Assembly (NCBI GenBank): GCA_903813345.2
Contig: CAIIXF020000010.1
Coordinates: forward strand, 22,829,181 to 22,893,180
Reading direction: 5' to 3'
Source: Owenia fusiformis
Lineage: Eukaryota; Annelida; Polychaeta; Sabellida; Oweniidae
Length of the DNA: 64,000 bases
Within the stretch, counting starts at the first letter, position 1. Each line of letters opens with the position of its first letter. The notes below the pieces were generated by a model, which did not search any database, was not told where the DNA came from, and saw only the letters and a list, made by a program, of their open reading frames with translations. A program made the translations under genes and the position numbers. This document shows, in pieces, positions 51,689-64,000 of the stretch.

Positions 51689-51697
51689 ATGGCGGCG
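51689..51697 (+). CDS. Possible tiny first exon (MAA)
   Basis: ATGGCGGCG followed at once by the strong donor gtaagt, phase 0. It lies 330 bp upstream of the MSESENEEK exon and would fit the same downstream exon by phase. It may be a third alternative start or a chance match. Confidence 0.25.
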
Positions 51698-52019
51698 GTA
51701 AGTAGAAATTTTTGACTTTTAAATTCTTTGGAATTTCACTTTCTACACATGGTTTATGTATCTTAATTACTTCAAAGTAATACAAACTATAGAACTATCA
51801 TTTCAGCATCATTAAATGTCATTTCTTGGATGTCAATATTCGTTGCGAATGAGATATAGCACGGCATTCTTTCACAGTGAAAAATCAATACATTCAGCTA
51901 TGGGTTGACATTTGCAATTGGTCTGCGGCTAGGCTTGTGACAGGCTTGAACTATTTGTTGATGCGTAGCTAGTTGAAGGAGTTGTATGGACCAAGGAGTC
52001 AGACTTTAACACTAGGAAT

Positions 52020-52046
52020 ATGTCAGAGTCTGAAAATGAAGAAAAG
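52020..52046 (+). CDS. Third gene, candidate first coding exon a
   Basis: The ATG at 52020 gives MSESENEEK followed by donor gtgagt, phase 0. It is nine codons, acidic. It fits exon 63407-63466 in phase, as does the exon at 61776, which suggests two promoters of one gene. I do not recognise the protein. Confidence 0.5.
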
Positions 52047-53073
52047 GTGAGTAGATTTACAAATCTAATACTTATTGAGGACAGATTTAGAACAGCCAAG
52101 AAGAAAACTTGGAAATTGTTTTCGCTGTCTGGCTTTTCCAATTCTACTTATTATTTTGGGGAGGGATGATTAGTTCTCATCCCCCCAATAGTTCTAAAAC
52201 TTATCAAAGAATGTTTGATTGAAAATTACTTATATAAGTTATATGGTGACAATACAATATACATTTATAGACTATGTATCTCATAAACGTGTACAGTAAA
52301 GGGAGACAATATAACAAAGGTGGAAAGTACTATATGCTGGTATATTACTAATATCTGTCATAGTTAGATAATTTTTCTTGCATTCAATCAATGAATATGA
52401 TATATATCAAGGGTGTAGCATTCACTATCTAATTCATACATACTGTGACACTTCAATACCATGATCGTATGTATGAATAAAACAATTGATACGAATGATG
52501 AAACTAATTTGTAATTTTTATCTATTATAGAATTAATAAATAAAGTATATCCTCATGTAGACACATTTATTATATAAAGTTTATTATACACATTTGACAA
52601 TGACATTTAGACATTTAAATAGTGGCAAAGACTCCATAAACAGATAAATTATATAGTTTTCTATTTACAAAATGTGATTTATAACAAAATCAAATATGGA
52701 CAAATTTAATAAAATTAGTTTTATATCAATGATTATCATTGTAATTTTATAGAAATAAAATATATGTTTGATATTATAACTACAGAATCTTTTGACAAGA
52801 CTTATTTTTAAAGTAGTGGCTAATCTTAAAGAAAAGGTAATTAAAAAGGTACTGTTTGGGGTTAGATTTATTGTTGAGTGTCTCAAGCTTACAAAATTAT
52901 ACTTTTTTGCAGGGGTAAGATTTGTCACTTTTATTATTTCTTTCACGAAGAAAGATATTATCAGGAATATTTATCGTTGAAAAATAATATCAGATCGTGA
53001 ATTGTAGAGTAAGAGATTAGCAAGCTCTGATGAATTATCGCATTGTCGTGCCGGATGAACTAGTTTAAACCCT

Positions 53074-53087
53074 GTCTCTATGGCAAC
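53074..53087 (+). promoter_or_regulatory. X-box-like motif (GTCTCTATGGCAAC)
   Basis: It fits the two half-sites of the RFX consensus (GTNRCC, spacer, RGYAAC-like) with one weak position. Found by eye only. Confidence 0.3.
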
Positions 53088-53749
53088 AATAATAAATGGC
53101 AAGTGTCGTCATGCAACTCCAATGTAATCCAGTGACAATCTGAGTTTAACTAATGCTACATGTCGACTAGCATTAATAATTCAGTTTAATTAGATTTTAG
53201 AGCTTTACAATAATGGTTGGTCATGATTAAATATTAATAAGTGTTTTAAGTGGGCTTGGTAATTATTGCAAAGTTGTATGCCAGAGAAAGCTAAGTGAGT
53301 TTATTGTGAAATGCCATCAGTGTGTCTACTGTCAACAAGGGACGCAGTCTCCACGGCAATAATTTCCTACCCTGATCAATAATGGTCATGGATAGTTTCT
53401 ATTATATACACCGCTTTGCGTCTCAAATTCAATTGCTCTATTCTCTATTGGCAAAATCTATCAGAAGCAGATGTGACAGAAAACTTATTGAGAAACCAAT
53501 AATGCTCATGCAGGGCCACTTCAGATAACTTATCACAGTAGAAATGGATTAATGATTATTTTATCAAGTATCCATTCTGAGGCCCTTCATGTGACAGTGA
53601 GGACCCATAACATGAATTATTATGCCTCATGTCTGGGTGATAAGTTCTTATGAAGTGTTCAATAGGTTTGACTTTCATCTCTATTCCTGTAATGTCCTCA
53701 TACTTCCTCCCAGCTGCGACTCAAGCTGGTCTCTAAACAAACTCTACCA

Positions 53750-53782
53750 GTTGTCATGGTAATGGGACATCGTCATGGCAAC
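53750..53782 (+). promoter_or_regulatory. Pair of X-box-like motifs
   Basis: GTTGTCATGGTAAT at 53750-53763 and CGTCATGGCAACC at 53770-53782, 8 bases apart. Each is an imperfect RFX-type inverted half-site pair. Confidence 0.3.
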
Positions 53783-54029
53783 CAGGTGTGTTAATGCTTA
53801 ACTACCTGGCTGTAGTTGGTAACCAATCATTCATGAACCATTACAAGTCCATTAAACAGTTTATCCAGAGAGCTCAGAGATTTTCACCAGGTCCCTTAAT
53901 CCTAAGTTCTATCAAGCCAAAATGCAAGGACAAAATCCTGCTTCAAGTGGTACATGGTCAGTCAATAGGCTGGTTTATTAGTCCATACTGTTCTTGTTTT
54001 TCAAATGTTGCCTATTGGTTCTTTTCATT

Positions 54030-54701
54030 ACGAGGGTTGTCCCATAAGTCTTGAAATTTTTATTCTTATTCATAGAATATTTGAGATACAATGATAAAAA
54101 TTTCACATTTTCTAACGTAGATATATTTCTACTATCTCTGTAAGTTTCATAGCATAATAAGATCATTTGGTAATGTTACAGATGATTAAAAATGGAATGT
54201 TGGGGGTACCCGGGGCAGAAAACAGGATAAAAATACAAATATGACGTAAAAATTAAGGATTTGGAAACCCCTGGCTCAGCTCAACACGTTGCCTTTTCTG
54301 CTCCTCTGTCAGAATATGTGGAATGAATCTAGGGGCTACCTTTGACATCCAAAGGTCTTTCTTCATCACTCTGTGAGCAGTACTCTTACTAATATCAAAG
54401 TCTAAGCGATCTTCCTACACTGAGTAGTTCTCATTTCAGCCCTTATAGGCCTACTCTCTGCAATATGTGATATGAGATTGTCACTGGATTTTGGCCTTCC
54501 ACTTCTAGGAGCATCTTCCAGGCTGGTATCTCCAGTTTTTAACTTCTTCTATCACCTCCATATTGTAGGTGCACTTGGAGTTTACTGTCTATATACTTTT
54601 TCCATGGCTGTTCTTGTTTGTGTAGGTGTATGCCTTAAGGAGGCGTGGTATTGCACAACTGCACGCAAAGATTTAACATCTGGTGACAAAATCCCTGCCA
54701 T
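54030..54701 (-). pseudogene. Decayed mariner-type transposase (N-terminal part) with one terminal repeat
   Basis: On the minus strand an ATG at 54701 opens SPDVKSLRAVVQYHASLRHT. After stops and a frameshift it continues EDAPRSGRPKSS and, in another frame, SKSTAHRVMKKDLWMSKVAP, then RFIPHILTEEQKRQRVELSQ, ending at a stop near 54253. The APRSGRP linker, the helix-turn-helix-like block and the VAPRFIPHILTEEQK block fit the N-terminal DNA-binding part of mariner transposases. The catalytic DDD part is missing. At 54031 a terminus-like cgagggttgtcccataagtc follows a TA dinucleotide, as for mariner 3' ends. The opposite terminus was not found. Confidence 0.75.
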
Positions 54702-56973
54702 TTTGATTTTCAAAATGCTGTGGCTCTGTACCAAAATTGAGCAATTGTGCTAGTTTATTATGACATCACAGAGGTATTTAATAAGTGAATGAATCTATCT
54801 AAAATTAGTGTCCAAAGCTACCTCACTGACTTACACCCTTTTGCAAAATGTAGAAATGTGACAATTATCTAAGTGTTCAAGAAAACATTTGGATCATAAA
54901 ATACAGTGTGTTATGGAAGTTCTCGAATGATCATAGAAGGATAAGAAGTAAATTGTAATTTAGATCATCTGTTAAATATTTCATATTTTCTATTTTATAG
55001 AACTGTGGCCAACACACTAAAATGCAATAGAAGTTTATAAAACATTGTGATGGTCTGAAAATTGAAAATCAGGCAGTGCTTCAAACGTGAGATTGGGATC
55101 AGGACATGACTAAAGTTATCTAAGAATCTGTTTCATGTTATAACATGGTGCAGCATGTAATGTGTAAGATGTTAGAAGGACAAGGTATAAATAGGTATAG
55201 GTAGTTGGTGATTAGTTGGCCCAGTCTTAACGACTTACCAGAAGCACAGCGATAGAAATCAACAACCAGGTAGCATCACTCTTTAAGAGATGTTCACTTT
55301 CTCCATACTCTTCAAATCTAAGATAATCTTTTATTTGATTTATCTAGGTCAGAATTCAATTCAATTCACATTTAATTCAACTAACATAAAAACTTGGAAG
55401 CTGCATTTGAGATCATAAAGATTTCGTCAGTAACATAGCTGCTTAATAATATTAAGTGTAAGAGGGTGCTATAGATAGCTGATTGAATTCAGGGTTAGGT
55501 ATCTCATAGGAATGCCCATAAGTATATTTCCACTTTCACTTTCAAACCCCAAAATTCTTAAGATTTGGGTTTCTTTTTTGAAGAGAACGTTTGCATGGGG
55601 AAGGATGGATACTTTTAAAATGATGAATTTAAATTATGATGAATTTTGAAACCAATGAAACATGTTTTTCCTCCTGTCAATTTAGATTAATTTTACAACG
55701 CATTGGTATGTCATTTGATATTACCCATGGAATTTGATATGCTAATGAATTTTACACAATAAAGGATAGGAAATCGAATAGTTTTACTGAAGCAGAAACA
55801 TTATAAATTATGAAACAAATAATTTTTTATTTTAACTAGTTTACTTCTGTTATTTCCTCTGGATCACTTTTGGTTAAACCTGAGTTGACTGTTTTGCAGC
55901 CTGCTCAAAGTATTGAGGTGGCTCAAGCATTTCCATGTAATTACAACAAATAAAGAGGAATCTAAAGGAATTAAAGACAATACTCCCAGAGACAATGTTC
56001 TAAAATATCAAAGCTCATGAAACCTCAATTCTTTATTCATATACTAGAGAGAAGCAGGAAATCACAGAGGGAACTTTTTTGGAAGGGTTACCTTACCTTA
56101 TATATGGCAGTGTGGTAGTAAACTTATCTTGCAATTATAAGTTTAATCAATGTTACTATCTATAGCTAGAGACAACTGGTAATGTGTGCTGTGTATGTAT
56201 AGTGGTATGTGATACCAGTGTGATGTTGTGATGTTGCATATCCCAGATATGTGATGGAAAAATCTGTGACTGCTGGTTGAGCAAAACTTCAGGGCACAAT
56301 CATTATCATACAATTTCTATTAATGGTTATATAAGCTTTTTATTAAATATGTACATATAATGATAATATAAGGGATTTCTTGAATATAAACATGGATGGT
56401 TGTCTGTTATTTGGAGGCTACTAGAAACCCCATGTATGTGATAAAAGGCAAATACTATGTAATCTGGATGTCAAAAAACTTTTTGTTGCAGACATTTTTC
56501 ACAGATGAATTTTCATGCGTCATGGTAAATGGAGACGTTATATTGATATATATCCCTTGTAGAGTAAAAACAGACAATTTACCTGACTTTAAAGTGATTT
56601 GTTTACTTGTAATTATATTTTACCAGGAAGTTTTCCTACCACAGCCATTAATTATGAACGTAGTGATAAATCAGAATGCACAATAGGCAAACTTTGAAAT
56701 ATACACAAACTTCTTCCATCAAAACGCCAGTGAAACTTTTCTTTGATGACATCATCAGGACAGCAATGAATATGGGGTATATGGCCAAACAAAGAATGAG
56801 TGTGGTAAATACCAATAAGCTGTAGAAGTGGAATGGTGCTTATAACACATCACCTGAGAGTGCCAATGTACATATATACAGAAATACTTTCTGCTAAAGA
56901 AGTTTATGGCCGGAGAGTCTTTAGTTTCCCCTTGAAGGTGTCACTTTAAACTCATCTGCCTAGTTTTTACATT

Positions 56974-57018
56974 GGTTGCTATGGTAACCAGCTGGCCTAT
57001 CTTTTTACCATGACAACC
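56974..57018. promoter_or_regulatory. X-box-like motifs in the long intron
   Basis: GGTTGCTATGGTAACC (56974-56989) is a perfect 16-base palindrome-like X-box. TACCATGACAACC follows at 57006-57018. An RFX-type factor could bind. Seen by motif only. Confidence 0.4.
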
Positions 57019-59155
57019 AGCTGTGAGTCTGTATCATCTTTTATCTCCAACCTGGGATGACATCCTCTCTTCCCCTGTGCAAACTGCCCATCACATCATG
57101 TCAATTTCATGCATTTTTACAATACAGGTTAAATGAATTTGCTATTTCCTGACATTTCTGTATGATTAATATTACTCTTCACATGGACACATTTTATTTC
57201 TTGACAATTTCTCTGGTAAAATCTGGATTTACTTTCAAAAAAGTGACCATCATATCCTGTCATGCTTTCCTTTTTCATCCAGAGATAGTATCCTGCTGTA
57301 ATAGCACAGATGTCAGTTAGTTGCTTTTTGCGAATCTCTTTTTGTTTGCCTTGTTGCTCTGGACTGGATTATGTCAACGTATCATGGGAGGTTTTTTGGA
57401 AGAAACTTTCAGGTATCTGTGTAAACAATATGCTCCTACTTATTTTTAGTGGTTTTTAGTAATTTTTAGATTTCCTTATAGGATTTTGAGTTTCCTCATT
57501 GATTTTCAATGATATTAGAGGTTCATATTGGGATAAATGAGAAGTTGTTATATGCATGAGTTTGTCTATCATATTTTGAGCTAGACAGTTTGCAACCTTC
57601 ACATTCTTGGGTCTTTCAAGGGTTTTATAGTATGGCACAGGACCCCAGTATACCTATCTCCAGCCACAACCTATCAACTGTTTATTTTATTTTTGCCATA
57701 GTTTGAACATGTCTAAATGCACATTAATGTTGCGCAAAATTGATGAAATAAAAAATGATTGACAATGACTGATTCTATTTGCTAAAAATGTTTCTACCAC
57801 AAGCTAAATATTTCTTGGTGAGAGCCCTGACATTTATAGCAATAAATAACTGATCCTTGTTCGTATGCATTAGTAGTTTTGCTTTTAGTCCTTGTGTGGG
57901 CTCACCGCCCTCTAGACTATAGATTCTTAGAAAAATAGAAAATAACCGTTTTTGCAGTTATGCAGGGAAATGTGAAATGTGGAAGCAGGTATAGATGTAG
58001 GAGCCCCACTCTTGAAGGGTGATATTCATTCTGAATTATCAGAATTATCTCTGAGCTTATGATGCCAGAATGAGAGTAGAAAATATGAATACCACAAAAG
58101 GTAATACCAAGAAATTCTACAGCAATGATGAAATAAAAAGTTCTATATAATAATGATGAGTTGATCTATGTTATTCAGTCACAAATGAATTGCTCTATAT
58201 GTTAAATTAACTATGAGATAATAACATTTGGTAGTGTGCTCCAAATTACCAATTTCATTTAATCCATGATTTACAATATGTCAACTTAATATCGTCGTAG
58301 TAATTTAGAGGAAATAAAGCAATAGTAGCAACAATCAAGTGACATTCCAATGGATGTCGACTATGACCATTTTGTAAAATTGATTTGTCTCCAAGTTAGT
58401 CGGAACTTAATAGTGGGTCTTTTCTAATTTCCATTATCCTGCTGCTCAGGGGTTAATTTATGTAAGATGAAGCTCTCTTTTCAATAAGTGAAACCAAAAT
58501 ACATTTATTGTAAAGGGTACTTTTTGTTAACATCTGGGAGATCATCTGCCCTGTGGCTGAGAGGTCTGTACTAATTATTATACATACTATTGTAAATAAT
58601 GCTCTCATTTATATAAGGAATCATACTTTTGGAAAGAGTATAGATTATCTCATCAAGTTCCAGAGAGAGAATGATGATGTATCAAATGTATCATCACATT
58701 GTTCTTTGCATATATGTCAATGATATATTCATGTTGAGGTTGGTTTTGCTTACTACTGCAGTGCTGCACGTTTCAGAAAAATGTATAGCTTGGGAAGGGC
58801 ATATGAACATTTATTACAGACATAATCCAGATGTCACACTAAAGTAAAAATATAATATCAAATATAAAAAAAAAATACCATTAAACATTTATAACCAGCT
58901 TTTTTTAAGTTAGATAATTTCTTTTATTTGCATATAAAGGCCATGAATATTGTCCACATTTTACTTTTATTGTTTTCTGATGTCAGAAAATGTCTCTATG
59001 ACTTTAAGTCGGTATGCATGATTTTACTGCGACCAAGTTTGATAATCCTCTAATCTCATTGGTCACATAAGGTCATGTGGTATTCACCAGATTACCTTCT
59101 GTGTTTTGAGACATGGGCCACAGGAAAGAGTAATCCAACACCAGAACATGTCATT

Positions 59156-61010
59156 GGTACCTGTTACACTGCTTGGTTGAGTCTAACGAAGCATTTTTGT
59201 AACGAAGGTTAGCGACAAAATTGTGTCCACACTGGCTTTATCCAACCCTAACGAAGCAATTATTTGGTGTTACACTGCACTTAAAATGCTTCGTTGCGCG
59301 TGCGCATTACTCATCTGCCCCACCCACTTATTATGATTAATATCTTTATTCTTTTGATATAAACAATTGATGAAACTCAAAAATATAATTTTTAATCTTT
59401 ATTTTAACAATTCAGCACAGAAAAAGACTAGATCAAAATTCTCGGGAAAATAAAACCAGATGAATGTGATCATTCCGTACACATGTCCATACATTTTTCC
59501 TATCATTTCGATTTTTATATATTTCACCTGTCAATACGATTACAAGTATTGTTTTCATTTTCAATCATTTCCTTTGGAAAACATATGGAATAAAAATAGG
59601 CCTATGTTAATTACTAGGAGGAATTGGATTTGGGGTTTATACAGAGGACTAGTATGTAATATCGTATAAAAACGTTCAATTTCCAAATGGACTTCTCAGT
59701 ATATTTCAAATAGTGTAGCCATTACTAAAATATCTTGGTGTTCGGCTGGTGGTTTAACTACTATTTCATGACCAATTCATCTTAATATGAATATTACCCG
59801 TTTCGCCAATATTCCATGCATATTTGAGTGAGTTTGACATAAATTAGTATGTTAATCCATCAGCCGTCCGTTGAATTCGAAAATGGCGCAAGGAAGAAAC
59901 TTGAATATCAGTTGTAAGCATCGTCTTACGACACATCAATAGTGTTTGGGGCTGGCCTAAAACATGCAGCCTCTCTGTGGCAAATATCTGTCGACACGAA
60001 ACAATTTTGGCCACCGTTCCTTGTCCGCGGGTGGTTTTACCGTATTTGTATACGGAAGTTTTGAAACGTAATTAATTCAATATATTTAAACATGAAGTTT
60101 AAATTCAATTACAATTTAAAATCGTCGAAGAATAGAATAATGGAACGACTAGTACAAGTATTGCAATGGGGCGATAACCAGTTGAATACGATTTCTGAAG
60201 AGAGACATTTTCGAATCAATCAAATCGGCTAAATTCACCTGATGTGATTCACCGGGAAGCAATTGTATCAGTATCATGGTATTAACACCTTTAGAATTAC
60301 ATTCAAGGTATAATTATTCAAGGCGCAAGAAAAAATTAATATTAAACATGTATGCCACAACTTTCTATTTAGTAAGCATATCTTATGTAATTTCAAAAGT
60401 TTACCCTTCCACACTTGAGACGGAGTTTTCCGAAAGAGGGACATTTAAATATTCTAGGTTTATTCTCAAATAGATCAGATAAACGTTTCAAAGCTACCGT
60501 ATACATATATACGGTGAACCTGAGTTTTTTAGATTTAATACTTTTTGTCATATCAATGCGAGGAAAGGCAGGGAATCGAATGAAATGCTACGAAAGACGG
60601 TAAATCACATTTGTACGTGGCGTTTAGGGCTTGAGTTAGCGTCAATCAGTGACGCAAATAGGTAATTATTTTAATCAAAACGTGGCATTATAATGATACG
60701 TACTTAAAAACATGTTCTTTCCTCGCAATTCCTCTCATTTAATATAAAATGATGAATGTGCTCTTTGTTACGCGCATGCGCAAACCGCCAACTAAGCAAT
60801 TTCTAACGAAGCTACCTGTTACACAGGCCAAAAAAGCTTCGTTGGGACCTAACCTTCGTTGAATTTTCTACTCAATTGCTTCGTTATCAACTAAGCTTTT
60901 CTAACGAAGGCGGAGGTGTTACACTGGCCCAAAATTGCTTCGTTACGAAGCTTTTTGTCAAATTGCTTCGTAACGAAGCATTTCAACTGGCCTGTGTAAC
61001 AGGGGTCATT
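59156..61010. mobile_element. 1.85-kb element with long, internally repeated inverted ends
   Basis: The left end (about 59160-59320) starts cctgttacactgcttgg and contains several taacgaagca / ttcgtta motifs and gcgcgtgcgcatta. The right end (about 60770-61007) has cgcgcatgcgcaaa, many repeats of attgcttcgttacgaagc type, and ends ggcctgtgtaacagg. gtcatt lies close to both outer ends and may be a target duplication. The middle contains the 59745-59880 relative of the 5321-6030 element. No transposase was seen. Confidence 0.7.
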
Positions 61011-61775
61011 ATGTATAGCCTAAAATAGCCAGGACACTCTTTGAGCCCCTTTGACACAACTGTTCCTAATTATCACTGTCCACTTCCTAGAATCTGCCAT
61101 GCTATCAATTACTTAGGAGAGAAGTTGGTAAGTCAAGGTTCGGTGTCCAAGAGAGGCCGACAGCTAGGCGCCAACAAGATTAGCAGTAACTGAAACTGGT
61201 TGACAGAAACAGGAACATGTGACATCAAAGATGGATCATTAATCCCATAATCCCCATCACCTAAGTTGATAATTACCATCATGTGATTCGTTAGTTGAAG
61301 TCACATGATATGTTTCTATTTGGTTTATGTGCTATGACACAGTATGTCCTTATAGTTGGTAAGTGATGCCAGAACAGAAGCTGTTTGTTAGCCAAGGTGG
61401 AGGGTATGAGAGGTTGAAATAAGACACTTTATGAACCAGACTACTTTGACAATTTCAAAGTCAAACAACACGTCAACTTTGAAGCTTTGGATTAATACAG
61501 TAGGATCGTTCATCCAATATCATTGATAATTGTTTTAGATCATTAAAAAAGGAATAAGAATAACTCTTTGGATTATCAATAGTATATACTGTATAAAAAC
61601 AAGGATTTTGAACAGTCACCAAAAGAGGTTGATTTATCAGTTAGTAATTAGGAAAGTTGTCTGAGACATCAAGGGCCTGCATATCTATGTAGGCAACCAT
61701 TGCTGTGGTTACCACTTTACCAGTGTGTCAGTCACTCACCTAGTCCACTCAGTCAGTCAGGTACACCAGGCCACC

Positions 61776-61832
61776 ATGTTGAAGGATGTGGAGCTGGAGG
61801 AGATAATGGAAGAAGACTCTCCTGGGGAGAAG
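61776..61832 (+). CDS. Third gene, candidate first coding exon b
   Basis: The ATG at 61776 sits in an optimal start context (gccaccATG) and opens MLKDVELEEIMEEDSPGEK, 19 acidic codons, before donor gtaaaa, phase 0. The next exon with a good acceptor in phase is 63407. I do not recognise the protein family. Confidence 0.6.
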
Positions 61833-63406
61833 GTAAAAAGATCACTTTTAGAGCCGCCTTTGTCTTTTGATCTCATGATGTCATAATTTAAAATAAATTG
61901 TATGCTCTTACTTTTAGGTATAATGATAAGAGTTGGACATCACAAATAAATATTTCATAGAAATGGAAGCCTTTACAAATTGTCATTGTAATATTCAACA
62001 AATATGTGACTTCATATTTCTGTTTTATTTCATGTATTTGTGCACATTATTGTATGATATTTGGTTGCTTCATCATAATTATGTACCAGTGTTGTCATGA
62101 ATAAAGCTTACTTTTACATATTTTGCTGGTTCATATTGCTATGCATGAATTATGGTGACTGAGTGAAATTCCAAAGGGTTTTATATTGTAACAGTTGTAT
62201 TTGTATTATTAATTTCCTTTGTTTAAATGTGATATTTACTTTCTTATCGCAACTTTAATCAGGCTTCCAGGAAATTGTGTAATGTATGTGTAAACAAACT
62301 TGTTGTTTTACCAGTTTACACCAAACAGAATGGGTACAGCACTTCATCTACATATTACTCATCGCCCACTGCACTTTGAAAAATGGAAAATTGTTGTTGC
62401 AATAAGCCTAATACCACATCATTATAATTGTTTACTTGAGCTTATGACATAATCTCTAAGTCTCATAAATATGATATTTTCATGAAGAAATTATGTCGTG
62501 TTGGAGAATAAGAAACAATTGGGCACAGAGAGTTTATTTATTTATTGTTACAAGGATGTTCTTGAATTAAAAGTTTCAGCACTTCAAAAATTATCAATTG
62601 CTCTAATTTTTGTGAGCCAAAACATTGCACTAATCCTGAAAGCTCGACTTTCATCATGAGAGGGTCTAGGGTGATACAGTACTATAAATATGCATATAAC
62701 AGACTTTGGTGGGAAATGAAGTTATAACATACCTGACGTGCTTTTCTATTGAAGTCAGCATTCAATAATTAGGCAAATACAAAACAGTATTATGCCATAT
62801 AACCCCTCCTTTTCAGCCATATGTGAATGACATAATAAAAAAACAAAAGAAAATAAGGACGATCACCAATTATATGCTAAATAAGAATGAATTTCAAACA
62901 TCAGTTATTCTACTACTTCATTTCACAGGTCATTTACCTTTGTTTTTTGGCAGAGAGATTGCTTGAGATTGGTTACTGCTGACCAGTCAGCTTAAGCATT
63001 CTCTCCATGATAGTGCTGATATTAATGAACCAAAGTATGTACTTGGATCACTTTTTATCATATATGTCACTTCAATATTCTGTTTAGAACTGCCCATTCT
63101 GGTTTCATTTTATGGTCTACGAATATGCTTTATCCAGTTCAAGGGTTATAGAGACTATACATCCTGGATTACCAAGGGATAAAGCTGGTAATCGAGTATG
63201 GAGACTATATATGTGGACATTTTCTAAACAGAATAAAGCTAAGTCTTGTATTAAGCCTTTGTATTCCTCCTCGTTCTTGATCTGGGTTAGGCAATACATA
63301 CTAGAAGGGGAGGGGTAACCAGAGACCTGATATAAGACTAATTGATGGTACATGTTGAATGTTAAAATGTTGAATGTTGTCATGATGATATGTGTTTTAC
63401 CTTCAG

Positions 63407-63466
63407 ACCCCGGGGCAACCGCCCAGCCAGACCGTCTCTGACATGTTTAGGGGGATGCTAACTACG
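63407..63466 (+). CDS. Third gene, next coding exon
   Basis: The acceptor ttttaccttcag opens TPGQPPSQTVSDMFRGMLTT, 20 codons, before donor gtaatt; phase 0 on both sides. The composition is unlike the surrounding AT-rich DNA (CCCCGGGGCAACCGCCC), which supports a coding exon. The gene continues to the right of the window. Confidence 0.6.
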
Positions 63467-64000
63467 GTAATTTCATTATTTATATCAGCATGTTACCTTT
63501 AACACTATTCCCAAGTATCAGTCTAAGCCCCTTTAATACCCACATTTCCAGTAGGTCCCTAATCATAGTTTGGTTTAGAGATAACTAACTTATTGGCATG
63601 TGGCTCTTTAAAACATCATATCTTTTGCCCTTTGACAATCATCTGACCTTTAAGTTTAGTAAAATAAAAGACATACGTTTGTATATATGTAGCTGGAACA
63701 TGTCATTCAATGAACATATGACAATGATCTGGATTATCTTCCAATCTCCAATAATAGACAATTACATTTACATTTAATTGATTTTTAGTTCTAATCCAGA
63801 TGTCAACATAACATTTAGCAATCATAATATCATAGTGCCCTCTGTAAGATCACTGTCACTACATTGACACACTTTAATTAGAGATTATTTTATGATCTAG
63901 TCTATATTCAATAACAATATGTAGTCAGATAATTATGAAACAAAATGTTCTAACCAAATTGGAGATTTTAAGATTTTCAGCACCAAAAATTTAAAATCAT
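63467..64000. other. Third gene intron, to window end
   Basis: AT-rich, with no further exon recognised. Confidence 0.4.

Larger units (their letters stand above)
52047..61775. other. Third gene, long first intron / upstream region
   Basis: No protein-coding exon with support except the mariner relic. The stretch at about 53000-53790 and around 56900-57030 is less AT-rich than its surroundings and carries RFX X-box-like motifs, which may mark regulatory DNA. The long 54780-56900 and 57030-59150 parts show nothing I can name. Confidence 0.4.

Noticed and set aside
54472-54753. A 93-codon plus-strand frame with hydrophobic stretches
   Set aside because: It is antisense to the mariner transposase relic.

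Overview
The window looks like a piece of a marine invertebrate animal genome. It is AT-rich, its genes are cut by many GT-AG introns, and short inverted-repeat (MITE-like) elements and minisatellites are very abundant. The protein families (TM2D2, a Tudor-domain germ-granule type protein, a PAN/C-type-lectin secreted protein) are animal ones. I cannot name the species; a non-vertebrate deuterostome or a lophotrochozoan would fit. No prokaryotic operons, CRISPR arrays or recognisable tRNA/rRNA genes were seen.

Layout. 1-13900 is gene-poor: a CA-rich tandem repeat at the left edge, a long degenerate satellite (about 1130-4390), and several inverted-repeat elements. 13927-15610 (+) holds the last three coding exons of a TM2D2 gene. 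18059-47678 (+) is one large gene that I reconstructed as 22 coding exons, all in compatible phase, for a protein of about 2160 residues: N-terminal B-box-like zinc finger, coiled coil, extended Tudor domain 1 with an intact cage motif, a 636-residue acidic linker in one exon, extended Tudor domain 2 with a degenerate cage motif, a 759-residue Q/N/S/P-rich exon, and two C-terminal CCHC zinc knuckles joined by an RGG-like linker. A five-exon gene on the minus strand (30304-34371), coding a signal peptide, a PAN/apple-like domain and a C-type-lectin domain, lies wholly inside intron 7 of the Tudor gene; its third exon carries a one-base frameshift. 47679-51690 is 3' UTR and intergenic sequence with a second minisatellite. 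From about 52020 to the right edge are the 5' exons of a third plus-strand gene: two alternative-looking first exons (52020-52046 and 61776-61832) that both join in phase to 63407-63466. Its 11-kb first intron holds a mariner transposase relic, RFX X-box-like motifs and a 1.85-kb inverted-repeat element.

The most unusual part is in the Tudor gene. The 3' splice site of exon 6, with the first half of that exon, is repeated 22 times in exact 86-bp register (27054-28947). Independently, the 5' splice site of exon 18 is the first unit of a 33-bp minisatellite (about 42296-42960), so GT donor motifs recur, and the exon's reading frame stays open through the whole array. The same transcript must therefore choose the last of 22 near-identical acceptors and, it appears, the first of about 19 similar donors.

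All exon calls come from reading splice sites, phase and protein family patterns by eye. No alignment or transcript data were available.
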